Assembly: GCF_900099765.1 (NCBI RefSeq)
Contig: NZ_FNDX01000003.1
Span: 186,001-250,000, forward strand
Origin: Paenibacillus typhae
GTDB lineage: Bacteria; Bacillota; Bacilli; Paenibacillales; Paenibacillaceae
DNA length: 64,000 nucleotides
Direction: 5' to 3'
Shown: piece after piece, positions 1 through 9,803 of the stretch
Layout: each line of letters begins with the position of its first letter
How positions within the stretch are numbered: the first letter of the stretch is position 1
Made by a program: the position numbers and the translations under genes
The notes under the pieces: model-generated
The model's database searches: none
What the model saw: the letters and a program-made list of their open reading frames with translations, nothing else
Told to the model about the DNA's origin: nothing

Positions 1-77
1 CCTTAACTTCACGTATGTCCGCAGCATGAATTATAATAACAAATAGTTTCGTCGTAAATACAGGAGGTGCTTTGAGC

Positions 78-746
78 ATGTGCGGAAGATATACGATTAC
101 TGTAAGCCTGGACGAATTAATGCTGAGGTATTTTATAGAGGGTACACCGCTGGTCAACTACACCCCCAAGTATAATGCCGCTCCGGTGCAGCAGATTCCG
201 GCAGTCATCCATGACGGGACCCGCAACCGGCTGGGTGAGCTGCGCTGGGGCCTGGTCCCCTCCTGGTCCAGGGATGACAAAGGCGGCAGCACAAGGATCA
301 ATGCCCGCGCTGAAACGCTGCTTGAGAAGGCCTCCTTTAAGGGGCTCATCCGTTCGCGGCGCTGTATCATTCCTGCAGACGGCTTTTATGAATGGAAGCA
401 GGGTCCGGACGGTAAGCGCCCTATGCGGATCGTGCTGCCGGAACGCCGGATATTTTCACTGGCCGGATTGTATGATATCCGGGTTGATGAGGAAGGAAAC
501 AGGCTGAGCACTTGCACAATCATTACCACAGAACCCAACAGCCTGATGGCAGACATTCATAACCGGATGCCCGTGATCCTTACCCCTGAAGCCGAGACAC
601 AGTGGCTCGACCGCAGCAACGAGGATATCCCGTCTCTGCTCCGGCTGCTCCAGCCTTATGATAGCTCACAGATGCGCGCTTATCCGGTATCAGCAGCTGT
701 AGGCAATGTACGAAATGACTATCCGGAGCTTATTAAGGAAGCCTGA
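78..746 (+). CDS. SRAP (HMCES/YedK-like) DNA-protein crosslink peptidase family
   Basis: SRAP-family protein. Known members bind abasic sites in single-stranded DNA and form a protective thiazolidine crosslink through Cys2. The ATG at 78 places Cys directly after the initiator Met (MCGRY), as this chemistry requires, and sits 10 nt after AGGAGG (62-67). A TTG at 72 is in frame but would bury the Cys and lies too close to the ribosome binding site. Other family signatures are visible: the N of INARAET, the E of GFYEW, and the H of HNRMPVIL. Length is 222 aa, normal for the family. It stands alone at the left edge; its upstream neighbour is outside the window. Confidence 0.93.
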   Translation: MCGRYTITVSLDELMLRYFIEGTPLVNYTPKYNAAPVQQIPAVIHDGTRNRLGELRWGLVPSWSRDDKGGSTRINARAETLLEKASFKGLIRSRRCIIPADGFYEWKQGPDGKRPMRIVLPERRIFSLAGLYDIRVDEEGNRLSTCTIITTEPNSLMADIHNRMPVILTPEAETQWLDRSNEDIPSLLRLLQPYDSSQMRAYPVSAAVGNVRNDYPELIKEA

Positions 747-763
747 AACCTTTAAATTTTAAT

Positions 764-793
764 GGTGCTCTTCTGGAGAGTTTCCCTTTTTTC
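764..793 (+). terminator. Weak putative terminator after the SRAP gene
   Basis: A short CTCT/AGAG stem (768-780) is followed by a T-rich run (781-792). The stem is only 4 bp, so this is a tentative call. Confidence 0.3.
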
Positions 794-891
794 GCATTAT
801 GCCCTACACTACATAAGAAGGAGGTATGACTTCCGGGTCATACGCCAGTACTGATGCCTGCAAATTCTCTCCGTAGAGAAATATTACAACT

Positions 892-921
892 TTGTCAAAT
901 ATCATATTTTGCGTGTAAACT
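892..921 (+). promoter_or_regulatory. Putative sigma-A promoter of the small Sm-like ORF
   Basis: TTGTCA (892-897), 18 bp spacer, TAAACT (916-921), about 65 bp before the start at 987. Recognised by eye only. Confidence 0.4.
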
Positions 922-986
922 GCAGGCCGTTGGTTTAATAAAGCACATAGTATTTTAAACAGCACACAGTAAGAGGAGACCATATT

Positions 987-1172
987 TTGCAAACTTCAAA
1001 ACTTCAACAAGCGATCGCTGAGGGTGCTCTGCTCGAGATCCATCTGATCAGCGGTGAAACGTATAGAGGCACAGGTGAAAAAGGCTATTCGGCAGACTCC
1101 TTTGAGTTCAAAACAGACAAGGGCTTATTAACCCTGCCGTTCTGGACCGTTAAGCGCTACAAAAGATTATAA
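987..1172 (+). CDS. Small protein, possibly Sm/Hfq-like fold
   Basis: A 61-residue protein starting at a TTG with a GAGGAG site 8 nt upstream. An N-terminal helix (about residues 3-13) is followed by what looks like a five-strand pattern: LLEIHLISG, ETYRGTGEKG, SADSFEFKT, KGLLTLP, WTVKRYKRL. The 'hydrophobic strand, LxSGxxYRG, turn, strand, strand' layout and basic C-terminus recall Sm/Hfq proteins such as the RNA chaperone Hfq. The canonical Hfq Q8 and YKHA motifs are not clearly present. The function is therefore not assigned; an RNA-binding role is only a structural guess. It is monocistronic. Confidence 0.6.
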   Translation: MQTSKLQQAIAEGALLEIHLISGETYRGTGEKGYSADSFEFKTDKGLLTLPFWTVKRYKRL

Positions 1173-1260
1173 TCCGCATCCATCCCTGCAATCCTCCCGC
1201 TCCCCCACCATCATCTTTCTCCATCCGAAATCCGGTATCTCCCAACCTTCAGCGGACCCA

Positions 1261-1357
1261 AGTAGAAACGGCTTCGCCGTTCTTAAAAAGGCGGCAACCG
1301 TTTCTGCGGGAAATATCAGACCTGTATAGATCTGCAAGTTTATACTTTCTGATATTT
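1261..1357 (+). repeat. Dispersed double-hairpin repeat, copy 1
   Basis: Two consecutive inverted repeats: AGAAACGG...CCGTTTCT, then AAATATCAGA...TCTGATATTT with an inner GTATA/TATAC. A second copy in the same orientation lies at 21105-21203. Together with the terminator at 1358-1390 this accounts for much of the 370 bp between the small ORF and the CLC gene; nothing coding is seen there. Confidence 0.8.
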
Positions 1358-1390
1358 AAAAAAAGACCCCGCCGGCAACCGGCAGGGTTT
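1358..1390 (-). terminator. Intrinsic terminator of the CLC gene
   Basis: On the minus strand CCCTGCCGG-ttg-CCGGCGGGG is followed by a T-rich run (A-run at 1358-1364 on plus). It lies about 150 bp beyond the CLC stop codon. Confidence 0.8.
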
Positions 1391-1541
1391 CAAGAGGGAC
1401 ATGAACAAACATTACATACTTTTGGGGATAGGCTAACTTTACCACCGGTTTGTTCACTGAGTGTCAGGCCCAGGTAAGAAGAACGTAAACTCTATCAGGC
1501 AAAACTAGCTTAACTCTGATGAAATAATGCTGAGGCTCTGC

Positions 1542-2867
1542 TTAATGTGCGCCGTCTTTTTTCTTTGTGGGCTGCCTCGCCGTGCCCAGTGTCGTTCCCT
1601 GCGGAAAAGCTCTGAACCGACTCTTGGGGATGCCGATCTGCTGTGAGGTATAAATCCCGCTGTGTCCGGAAAATAAATAGCTTACCAGACAGGCGATAAA
1701 GAAGTACACCGCCCCTTCTCCACCGAATAATTCTATCCCCATCAAGAAACAGGCGACCGGCGTATTGGCGGCACCGCAGAACACGGCAATAAAGCCGAGT
1801 CCGGCCAGGAAAGGAGCGTATAGATGCAGCATTTCTGCTAAGGCATGCCCTAAAGTAGCGCCAATGGCAAACAAAGGAGTAACCTCCCCGCCCTGAAAGC
1901 CGGCTCCAAGCGTAAGCGAAGTGAACACCAGCTTACCCAGAAAGGCAAATGGTGCGACCTCTCCGGTAAAGGAAGACTCTATCAGAGGCAGCCCAAGTCC
2001 AAGGTAATCCCTCGTTCCCAGTACATATACAAGAATGATGACCACTACACCGCCCACGGCGGTTTTAAGCACCGGATTACGGAACAGACGGGTATACCCG
2101 CGTTTCAGAGCATGAGTCAGCTCACTAAACAGTGTACTGGTCAGCCCGAACAGCACCGAAGCCAGCACAACCTTGAGCAGCACAGGCATAGTGAGTGCAG
2201 GAATCTCCCCTATCGGATAATGCACATGGGTAATGCCCCAGAAGGAAGCTGCAGTAAGGTTGCCGACAAAGCTGGCTATAAAAGCGGGAATAAGCGCTTC
2301 ATGGCTGATCAGCCCGATGGCAAGCACCTCCAGTCCGAACACGGTTCCGGCCAAAGGCGTTCCAAAAATGGAGCCGAATCCCCCGCTGATCCCGCATATA
2401 AGCAGAATTCTCCGGTCAACGGGCTTTACTCTTAGCATCCGTCCAAACCACTCCGCCAGGCTTCCCCCCATTTGTACGGCCGTTCCCTCACGGCCTGCCG
2501 ATCCGCCGAACAGATGGGTAATCAATGTTCCGAATAATACCAGAGGCGCCATTCTGAGCGGTACGGCTTCACTGTCTGTCTGAATCTGTTCCAGAATCAG
2601 ATTATTCCCTTTTGAACTGCTGCCCCCATACCTGGAATAAAGATAGCTGACCAGTGCCCCTCCCAGCGGAAGCAGAAACAGCAGCCACGAATTGGCCACC
2701 CTGACCCCGGTCACGTAGTCCAGGCTTTTCAGAAAAAAAGCGGATGCAGTGCCGGCAAGCACCCCCACTCCGCTGCCGAGCACAATCCATTTCAGCAGGG
2801 TGCCCCAAGCTGCGGCAAACCACCATTTTTCAATAATATCAGTTCCTTTTTGTCTCCACGGTGCCAT
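1542..2867 (-). CDS. eriC: CLC-family fluoride/proton antiporter (EriC-F type)
   Basis: Polytopic membrane protein of the voltage-gated chloride channel superfamily, 441 aa from the ATG at 2867. The gating-glutamate motif reads GREGTAVQMG rather than GKEGP, and the usual GSGIP selectivity loop is replaced by a GNNLI segment; both are features of the fluoride-exporting CLC-F subgroup. GAGFQGGEVTPLFAIGA and a C-terminal tyrosine region (SGHSGIY) follow. A fluoride riboswitch in the leader supports fluoride export as the role. An in-frame GTG at 2933 is rejected as start because it lies inside the riboswitch terminator. A basic tail ends the protein. Confidence 0.92.
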   Translation of the reverse strand: MAPWRQKGTDIIEKWWFAAAWGTLLKWIVLGSGVGVLAGTASAFFLKSLDYVTGVRVANSWLLFLLPLGGALVSYLYSRYGGSSSKGNNLILEQIQTDSEAVPLRMAPLVLFGTLITHLFGGSAGREGTAVQMGGSLAEWFGRMLRVKPVDRRILLICGISGGFGSIFGTPLAGTVFGLEVLAIGLISHEALIPAFIASFVGNLTAASFWGITHVHYPIGEIPALTMPVLLKVVLASVLFGLTSTLFSELTHALKRGYTRLFRNPVLKTAVGGVVVIILVYVLGTRDYLGLGLPLIESSFTGEVAPFAFLGKLVFTSLTLGAGFQGGEVTPLFAIGATLGHALAEMLHLYAPFLAGLGFIAVFCGAANTPVACFLMGIELFGGEGAVYFFIACLVSYLFSGHSGIYTSQQIGIPKSRFRAFPQGTTLGTARQPTKKKDGAH

Positions 2868-2901
2868 CGTCGTTCTTCCCTTCACATATGAAGTTGTACA
2901 T

Positions 2902-2985
2902 AAAAAATAGACTCCTACCAGGAACACGCTCACTGGTAGGAGTCATTAGCCTTTCGGCAGTTAATGGCGAACTCCATCGCCCTTA
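2902..2985 (-). promoter_or_regulatory. Fluoride riboswitch (crcB motif) with intrinsic terminator
   Basis: Read on the minus strand, the leader contains GGGCGATGGAGTTCGCC, then ATTAACTGC, then CGAAAGGC, then TAATGACTCCTACC, which matches the conserved blocks of the fluoride-sensing crcB RNA. The terminal GACTCCTACCAG (2933-2944 on plus as its complement) also pairs with CTGGTAGGAGTC (2910-2921) as a perfect 12 bp stem followed by a U-run (2902-2907). Aptamer and terminator therefore share sequence, the expected layout for fluoride-induced read-through into the CLC gene. Confidence 0.95.
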
Positions 2986-2997
2986 TTATCGTATCTT

Positions 2998-3026
2998 ATT
3001 CTAATGTTTTGGTGGAGAAACGTCAA
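2998..3026 (-). promoter_or_regulatory. Sigma-A promoter of the fluoride riboswitch/CLC transcript
   Basis: On the minus strand TTGACG (3021-3026), 17 bp spacer, TAGAAT (2998-3003). The predicted start lies a few bases before the aptamer, so the riboswitch is at the very 5' end. Confidence 0.8.
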
Positions 3027-3062
3027 TGCAAAGAGCTACGGGTTCCTTCCAAAGGCCGGTTC

Positions 3063-3482
3063 CTAGATGTAAAACATGTAGTTATCGGCTTTACTCTCTT
3101 CTTTATAATTAATCAGATCGGACAAGGTAGTGGAGTCCAGCACATCGGCGATGCTGTCGCGGATGCGCAGCCAGAGATCGCGCTTGGCCGGGTCGTCCTC
3201 TTCGGTGAAATCAACCGGCGAGATCGGGCCTTCCAGTACACGGATGATATCGCCGGCAGTAATGGTAGAAGAATCACGGGACAGAATATATCCGCCGTAA
3301 GCTCCGCGGATGCTCTTTACGAGTCCGGCATTGCGCAGCGGGGCAATCAGCTGCTCCAGATAATGCTCGGACAATCCGTTTTTTTCGGCAATGCTTTTCA
3401 GGGAGGTTGGACCCTCGCCGAATTTCAGGGCAAGCTCCATCATAATAGTTAATCCGTAACGTCCTTTTGTAGATATTTTCAA
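3063..3482 (-). CDS. cymR: Rrf2-family cysteine metabolism repressor CymR
   Basis: A 139-aa winged-helix regulator closely resembling B. subtilis CymR, beginning MKISTKGRYGLTIMMELA and ending in the typical MFYI. CymR represses sulfur-assimilation genes in complex with the cysteine synthase CysK. The recognition-helix region (LSEHYLEQLIAPLRNAGLVKSIRGAYGG) is intact. No cysteine occurs anywhere in the protein, so it is not an IscR-like iron-sulfur sensor. The start is TTG at 3482 behind AGAGGTG. It is divergent from mnmA; in B. subtilis cymR also sits beside mnmA and rarA, although the intervening cysteine desulfurase gene is absent here. Confidence 0.95.
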   Translation of the reverse strand: MKISTKGRYGLTIMMELALKFGEGPTSLKSIAEKNGLSEHYLEQLIAPLRNAGLVKSIRGAYGGYILSRDSSTITAGDIIRVLEGPISPVDFTEEDDPAKRDLWLRIRDSIADVLDSTTLSDLINYKEESKADNYMFYI

Positions 3483-4932
<1,450 letters not shown>

Positions 4933-5020
4933 CAAGAGCGCGGGTTAAGCCTTATTGAAAAGCTTGGCCGCCCCGCTCAGCACCAGCTACACTCCCAATT
5001 CTTACTCTCTGCCCTATCAA

Positions 5021-5057
5021 AAAACACCCTTCGGCTGATGAAGCCGAAGGGTGTTTT
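5021..5057. terminator. Bidirectional terminator between mnmA and the opp operon
   Basis: A perfect 16 bp inverted repeat AAAACACCCTTCGGCT / AGCCGAAGGGTGTTTT with a 5 nt loop. A/T tracts on both sides serve the plus gene mnmA and the minus oppA. Confidence 0.93.
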
Positions 5058-5097
5058 GCTGTTAAATCTTCTTTACGAAGCTTATTAAAGCAATTGC

Positions 5098-6945
5098 TTA
5101 TTGTGCCGCAATTCCTTTATCAGCGGACAAAGCCAGCTCGTTCAGATATATTCCTGATCCATCATTGATTGCATAGTTCAGGACACGGTTATTAACCGGC
5201 ACAACAATCGCACGGTACAGGGTAGGGAATACAGGGATTTCTTCAACCATCAGCTGCTGCCACTCATTGTAGATTTCTTTACGTTTCTCTACATCAAAGG
5301 CTTCCGCAGAAATGCCTGCTTCCATCAGACGGTCATTCTCATCACTCTGGTAACGAGGGAAGTTATAAATGGCATCATGTCCGTACAAGCCTTGCGGATT
5401 AACGTCGATACCTACAGACCATGCACCCTGGTAGACGTCAACGCTCGGATCATCCTCACCGTTGGAGCCAACACGGTCATAGAAGGTGTTGAATTCAACC
5501 ATCTCCAGTGTTACGTTAAGGCCAATTGCTTTCCAGGACTGTACATAGTATTGAGCCAGCGGTTCAGCCACATCCGAACCAGTCATCGAGATAAAGTTGA
5601 TGGTCAGCGGTGTGCCGTCCGGGTTTGTACGGAATTCGCCGTTCATCTTGAAGCCCGCATCCTCCAGCGTCTTTTTCGCTGCTTCCGGATCATAAGCTAC
5701 GCCCGGATTGCTGTCATCATGGAATTCGGGATGGGATGGAGGAATTAGTGTAGTAGCGTTCCAACGCAGACCATGGTAGAATTTTTGCCCCACTGCATTA
5801 TTATCTACTGCCTGCCACATGGCTTTGCGTAAAGCTACATTTGCCATTTTTGCCTTAGGATCCGGAACAACGACAGCATTTGTCGCATCCCATTTCCCGA
5901 GCTTGAAGCCGATATAAGTATAAGCCTGATCTACCATGCCCAAGTATTCAACGTTCGACAGGCCGGAGTTATCCGGGAACTGATCAATCGGGAAGCTGTC
6001 TACCATGTCAATATTGCCCGCTTTAAGCTCCTGTACCACTGTAGTTGGGGCAACTACCTTCAGCACTACACCATCCAGCTTCGGTGCTCCGCGCCAGTAG
6101 TCTTCGTTCTTCACGAATACAACCGATTCACCAGGTACGATGCTTTGCACTTTGAATGGGCCGAAACCAATTGGATTCTGGCGGACTTCAGGGGAAGCCG
6201 AAATCTTGGCAACATCCATGCCGCCAAAGATATGCTTAGCCAGCGGATAGATCCAGATACCGCCTGTCAACAGGGACGGGGTGGACTTAATATAAGTAAC
6301 CTGCAGTTGTTTTTCGCTCAGCACTTTGATACCGGAAATGGTCTTAGCAGTGCCGGCATGGTATGCCTCCATCCCTTCAACATTCGTGAAGTCAGAACCA
6401 TAACGCGGGCCGTCATAAGCCGGATTACCGATAACTTCGTAAGCAAACGCCCAGTCTTCAGCCGTTACAGGCTTGCCGTCATGCCAGTTTACATTATCAC
6501 GGATCGTGAAAGTGAAGGTACGTCCATCTTCGGAAACTTCATACGTGGCAGCACCGTCATTAGTAAATACATAGTCTTTGTCCCAAGTTAACAAACCTTC
6601 GTCGAACCATTGCAGAACTTTAGAATCGGGATTGCCGGAATAGAAGGTATAGTTGAGTGTACCTTCAAAAGGAGTATCTGAAACAAGTCCGTAATTGAGC
6701 GTGCCGCCTTCAATGGCTTCACCCTGGTTTGTCTTCTGCGGGCTGAAGTCTTCGATTGAATAAAGTCCGTCTTCTGCTGCAGGAGCTGTTGTTGGAGCAG
6801 CAGTAGCAGCAGCAGCATCCGTAGCTGCGGCTGTGGCTGAAGGCTCAGCCGCTTCATTGTTGCCTGATCCGCAGGCAGTAACGGCAAGTGACAGCACAAG
6901 CAGCAGACTGACTAGCATTGTCTTTCCGGTTTTTCTTTTTCTCAT
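5098..6945 (-). CDS. oppA: Oligopeptide ABC transporter substrate-binding lipoprotein
   Basis: SBP_bac_5-family peptide-binding lipoprotein, 615 aa. The N-terminus is a lipoprotein signal peptide (basic MRKRKTGK, hydrophobic core, lipobox VTAC about residues 22-25). A low-complexity Ala/Thr/Pro linker then precedes the binding fold. Family segments such as TFTIRDNVNWHDGKPVTAEDW and NPIGFGPFKV are clear. It is the last gene of the operon D-F-B-C-A, placed 20 bp after oppC with a GGGAGGAAG site. Substrate is inferred as peptides; a nickel or other ligand cannot be excluded. Confidence 0.93.
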   Translation of the reverse strand: MRKRKTGKTMLVSLLLVLSLAVTACGSGNNEAAEPSATAAATDAAAATAAPTTAPAAEDGLYSIEDFSPQKTNQGEAIEGGTLNYGLVSDTPFEGTLNYTFYSGNPDSKVLQWFDEGLLTWDKDYVFTNDGAATYEVSEDGRTFTFTIRDNVNWHDGKPVTAEDWAFAYEVIGNPAYDGPRYGSDFTNVEGMEAYHAGTAKTISGIKVLSEKQLQVTYIKSTPSLLTGGIWIYPLAKHIFGGMDVAKISASPEVRQNPIGFGPFKVQSIVPGESVVFVKNEDYWRGAPKLDGVVLKVVAPTTVVQELKAGNIDMVDSFPIDQFPDNSGLSNVEYLGMVDQAYTYIGFKLGKWDATNAVVVPDPKAKMANVALRKAMWQAVDNNAVGQKFYHGLRWNATTLIPPSHPEFHDDSNPGVAYDPEAAKKTLEDAGFKMNGEFRTNPDGTPLTINFISMTGSDVAEPLAQYYVQSWKAIGLNVTLEMVEFNTFYDRVGSNGEDDPSVDVYQGAWSVGIDVNPQGLYGHDAIYNFPRYQSDENDRLMEAGISAEAFDVEKRKEIYNEWQQLMVEEIPVFPTLYRAIVVPVNNRVLNYAINDGSGIYLNELALSADKGIAAQ

Positions 6946-6965
6946 ACTTGTTTCTTCCTCCCTTA

Positions 6966-7871
6966 TTATCCTCTTCTTTGTCTTGCGTCCGTCGCACGCT
7001 TCAGCGCCTGACCGACATTATTTATACTCAACATCAACACCAAAATCAGCAGTGATGCGGGTAACCATATCCACCATCTGGACTCCAGAGTCTGCGGGTT
7101 TCGGGCATAGCTGACCAGTGTACCCAGACTCGGCGTACTTTCAGGAAATCCGAAACCAAGGAAGGACAAACCTGACTCAAGTCCAATGTTAGCTGCAAGG
7201 TTCAGGGTCATTGTTACGATGATGATCGAACTCAGGTTCGGCATCACCTGCTTGAAGATAATCTTGAGATGAGAGGAGCCGAGTGTCCGGGATGCCTGGA
7301 CATATTCCAGCTCTTTTTCCTGCAGTGTCTTGGAGCGGATCAGCCTGGCGATCCCCATCCACAGGAAGGCTGTCATGATAAGTGAAAAGGTCAAGGTATT
7401 GTATTTCGGAACCGCCGTTACAAAAGCAATGACCATCATCAGCATCGGCAGAATCATAAAGAAGTCAACCAGACGCATAAACAGGTTATCAATGACACCG
7501 CCGAAGTAACCTGACACCAGTCCAACCAGAATTCCGATGGCCCCCGTCATAACGGTGACCATGATACCAATGCTCAGCGAGTTCCGGGTGCCGATGATGA
7601 GCTGACCGAATACATCCCGGCCGCCGTAATCGGTACCCAGCCAGAATCTGGCTGAAGGCTTTTCATAGAGTGCAAATAAATCAACAGTTACAATCTCCTT
7701 CTGATCAAGGAATAAAGCAGTGCCGAATACTCCAAGGATGACGACTGCCAGGAAGATCAGGGAGATTAAGGCAAGCTTGTCTTTAATAATTTCCTGCCAG
7801 AGAATACTCCAGCCGGAGGGGCTCTTATCAATATTGTGCGGGAGCGGCAGCTCAGTGCCTGATTTTGCCAT
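6966..7871 (-). CDS. oppC: Oligopeptide ABC transporter permease OppC
   Basis: Inner-membrane permease of the peptide/nickel family, 301 aa, with a cytosolic N-terminus, about six membrane segments, and the EAA coupling loop (YVQASRTLGSSHLKIIFKQVMPN). The ATG at 7871 is chosen because GAGGTG lies 6 nt upstream; a longer reading to 7928 has no comparable site and would overlap oppB. The motif FWLGTDYGGRDVFGQLIIGTR near the N-terminus is typical of OppC/DppC. Confidence 0.94.
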   Translation of the reverse strand: MAKSGTELPLPHNIDKSPSGWSILWQEIIKDKLALISLIFLAVVILGVFGTALFLDQKEIVTVDLFALYEKPSARFWLGTDYGGRDVFGQLIIGTRNSLSIGIMVTVMTGAIGILVGLVSGYFGGVIDNLFMRLVDFFMILPMLMMVIAFVTAVPKYNTLTFSLIMTAFLWMGIARLIRSKTLQEKELEYVQASRTLGSSHLKIIFKQVMPNLSSIIIVTMTLNLAANIGLESGLSFLGFGFPESTPSLGTLVSYARNPQTLESRWWIWLPASLLILVLMLSINNVGQALKRATDARQRRG

Positions 7872-7899
7872 TACATTCACCTCAATAAAGTTCTGGTCA

Positions 7900-8862
7900 T
7901 TATTTAATCCGGATACGGGGATCAACAATGCTTAATATTATGTCGGACAGCAGGGAGCCGATGATGGTGGCAATCCCATACAGCAGCACCAGTGCTGTCA
8001 CCACGGTGAAATCGCGGATCACAATCGAGCCCAGAAACAGCTGGCCCATGCCGGGGTAACTGAAGATGCTCTCTACAAAGATGGTTCCTCCGATGAGGCC
8101 TGTCAGCTCATACCCGAAAAAGGCGGCAATCGGCAGCAGGGAGTTGCGCAGAATATGACGGTTATAAACCCGTGATTCTGAGGCTCCTTTTGCTCTGGCG
8201 GTAAGAATAAAGTCCTTCTGCTTCATATCGATAATCTCATTACGCAGATACTGGACTGTACCTACGGTTGTAATTAAGGCGATGGATAAAGCCGGCAGCA
8301 GCATATGATAGAGCTTGCTGAGCAAATAGCTGAAGGTTCCAGGAACTTCACCCGGCGCAACACTGCCTCCGGTCGGAAACCAGGAAAAGTAGAAGCCGAA
8401 CATCCAGAGCATCAGCAGTGCTACAATAAACAGCGGAGCAGCAAAACCGACGTAGGTGTAACCGGTAATCAGCCGGTCGCCCCATGTATCATTGAAGCGC
8501 CCGCTGATAATACCAAGCGGAATGGCTATTAGATAGGTAAGCACCAGTGTGACAAGCGACAGCCAGACTGTATTCATCAGGCGCTGGCCGATCAGCTCGG
8601 TCACTGGCATCTTGAAATTGAAGGATTGGCCCAGATCTCCCTGTACGGCATTGCTGATCCAGTTCCAGTACTGTATATACCACGGGTCATTCAGCCCCAG
8701 TCTTTCCCTCATTGCTTCAATAGCCGCAGGATCGATGTTCGGATCAAGCATACCTGTGAGCGCATCTCCCGGCATCGCTTTGGCCATCAGAAATACCAGT
8801 ATACTTAACAGGAATACCTGCGGAATCATAATTAATAATCGTCGTACAATAATCTTCCACAT
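7900..8862 (-). CDS. oppB: Oligopeptide ABC transporter permease OppB
   Basis: Second permease subunit, 320 aa from ATG 8862 (a TTG at 8871 is an alternative that would overlap oppF by 4 nt). It has the OppB/DppB layout: N-terminal membrane helix, periplasmic stretch ending GLNDPWYIQYWNW, then a BPD_transp_1 domain with the loop LTARAKGASESRVYNRHILRN. It pairs with OppC to form the channel. Confidence 0.94.
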   Translation of the reverse strand: MWKIIVRRLLIMIPQVFLLSILVFLMAKAMPGDALTGMLDPNIDPAAIEAMRERLGLNDPWYIQYWNWISNAVQGDLGQSFNFKMPVTELIGQRLMNTVWLSLVTLVLTYLIAIPLGIISGRFNDTWGDRLITGYTYVGFAAPLFIVALLMLWMFGFYFSWFPTGGSVAPGEVPGTFSYLLSKLYHMLLPALSIALITTVGTVQYLRNEIIDMKQKDFILTARAKGASESRVYNRHILRNSLLPIAAFFGYELTGLIGGTIFVESIFSYPGMGQLFLGSIVIRDFTVVTALVLLYGIATIIGSLLSDIILSIVDPRIRIK

Positions 8863-8867
8863 ACGTC

Positions 8868-9803
8868 TCAACCTTTCTCGGGCATAGCCACCCTATGGGT
8901 ATCGGAAATGGATCGTAACGGGTAAGCCAGGCCGTCACCGTCGAAATAGCTCCGGTAGGCATGTTCGTAATCCTCACTTACGGACCGGCGGAAATTGCTC
9001 CGCTCCTCACGCTGCAAGGGATCAATATCCGGGATCGCTGCAATGAGCCGCTTGGTATAAATGTGCTGAGGATTGTCAAAAATATCCTTGGGAACCCCTT
9101 CTTCAACATGCCTTCCCTTGTACATAATGCCGATACGGTCACACATATGCCGGATAATTCCGAGATCATGGCTGATAAACAGATACGTCAGATTCAATTC
9201 CTTCTGGATATCCCGCAAAAAATTGAGGACCTGCGCCTGGACCGATACATCCAGTGCAGAGACCGGCTCATCGGCAATGATCAGCTTGGGCTTCAGGGCA
9301 ATCGCCCGGGCAATTCCGATCCGCTGGCGCTGGCCGCCGGAAAATTCATGCGGGTATTTATAAATATTGTCCGGACTCAGGCCAACCTGCTCCAGCAGTT
9401 CCTGAACCCTCCGTTTCTCCTCCTGCGGAGACTGCTTTTCAAAATTCCGCAGCGGCTCGGATATGATATCCAGTACACGTTTTTTGGGATTGAGCGAGGA
9501 ATAGGGATCCTGAAAAATCATCTGAACTTCACGGCGGACACTATTCTGCTTGCGTGCCCCTCTTGAAGCCAGGTCGATCCCCTCGAAAAGAACGTTTCCC
9601 CCCGTTATTTGATTCAGGCCGATAATAGCCCGGCCGGTTGTGGTTTTGCCGGAACCGGATTCACCGACAAGACCATAGGTCTGGCCGGCCTCTATGGTAA
9701 GGTTGACACGGTCAACCGCCTTAACCTCGCCAACCTGGCGGCTGAACAGCCCGCCCCTGATCGGAAAGTGAACCTGCAGATCTCTAACCTCAAGCAATGC
9801 CAT
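8868..9803 (-). CDS. oppF: Peptide ABC transporter ATPase OppF
   Basis: ATP-binding subunit, 311 aa. Walker A is GESGSGKTT, the signature is EFSGGQRQR, Walker B is LIIADEPVSALD, and the switch His is in FISHDLG. The C-terminal oligopeptide-transporter extension is present. The start at 9803 gives [13 protein letters not shown], has a GGAGGAGG site and overlaps oppD by 14 nt; an in-frame upstream extension lies inside oppD and is not credible. Confidence 0.94.
   Translation of the reverse strand: MALLEVRDLQVHFPIRGGLFSRQVGEVKAVDRVNLTIEAGQTYGLVGESGSGKTTTGRAIIGLNQITGGNVLFEGIDLASRGARKQNSVRREVQMIFQDPYSSLNPKKRVLDIISEPLRNFEKQSPQEEKRRVQELLEQVGLSPDNIYKYPHEFSGGQRQRIGIARAIALKPKLIIADEPVSALDVSVQAQVLNFLRDIQKELNLTYLFISHDLGIIRHMCDRIGIMYKGRHVEEGVPKDIFDNPQHIYTKRLIAAIPDIDPLQREERSNFRRSVSEDYEHAYRSYFDGDGLAYPLRSISDTHRVAMPEKG

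Noticed and set aside
2868..2933. Upstream GTG start for the CLC gene
   Set aside because: Codons lie within the riboswitch terminator hairpin; ATG 2867 follows it.
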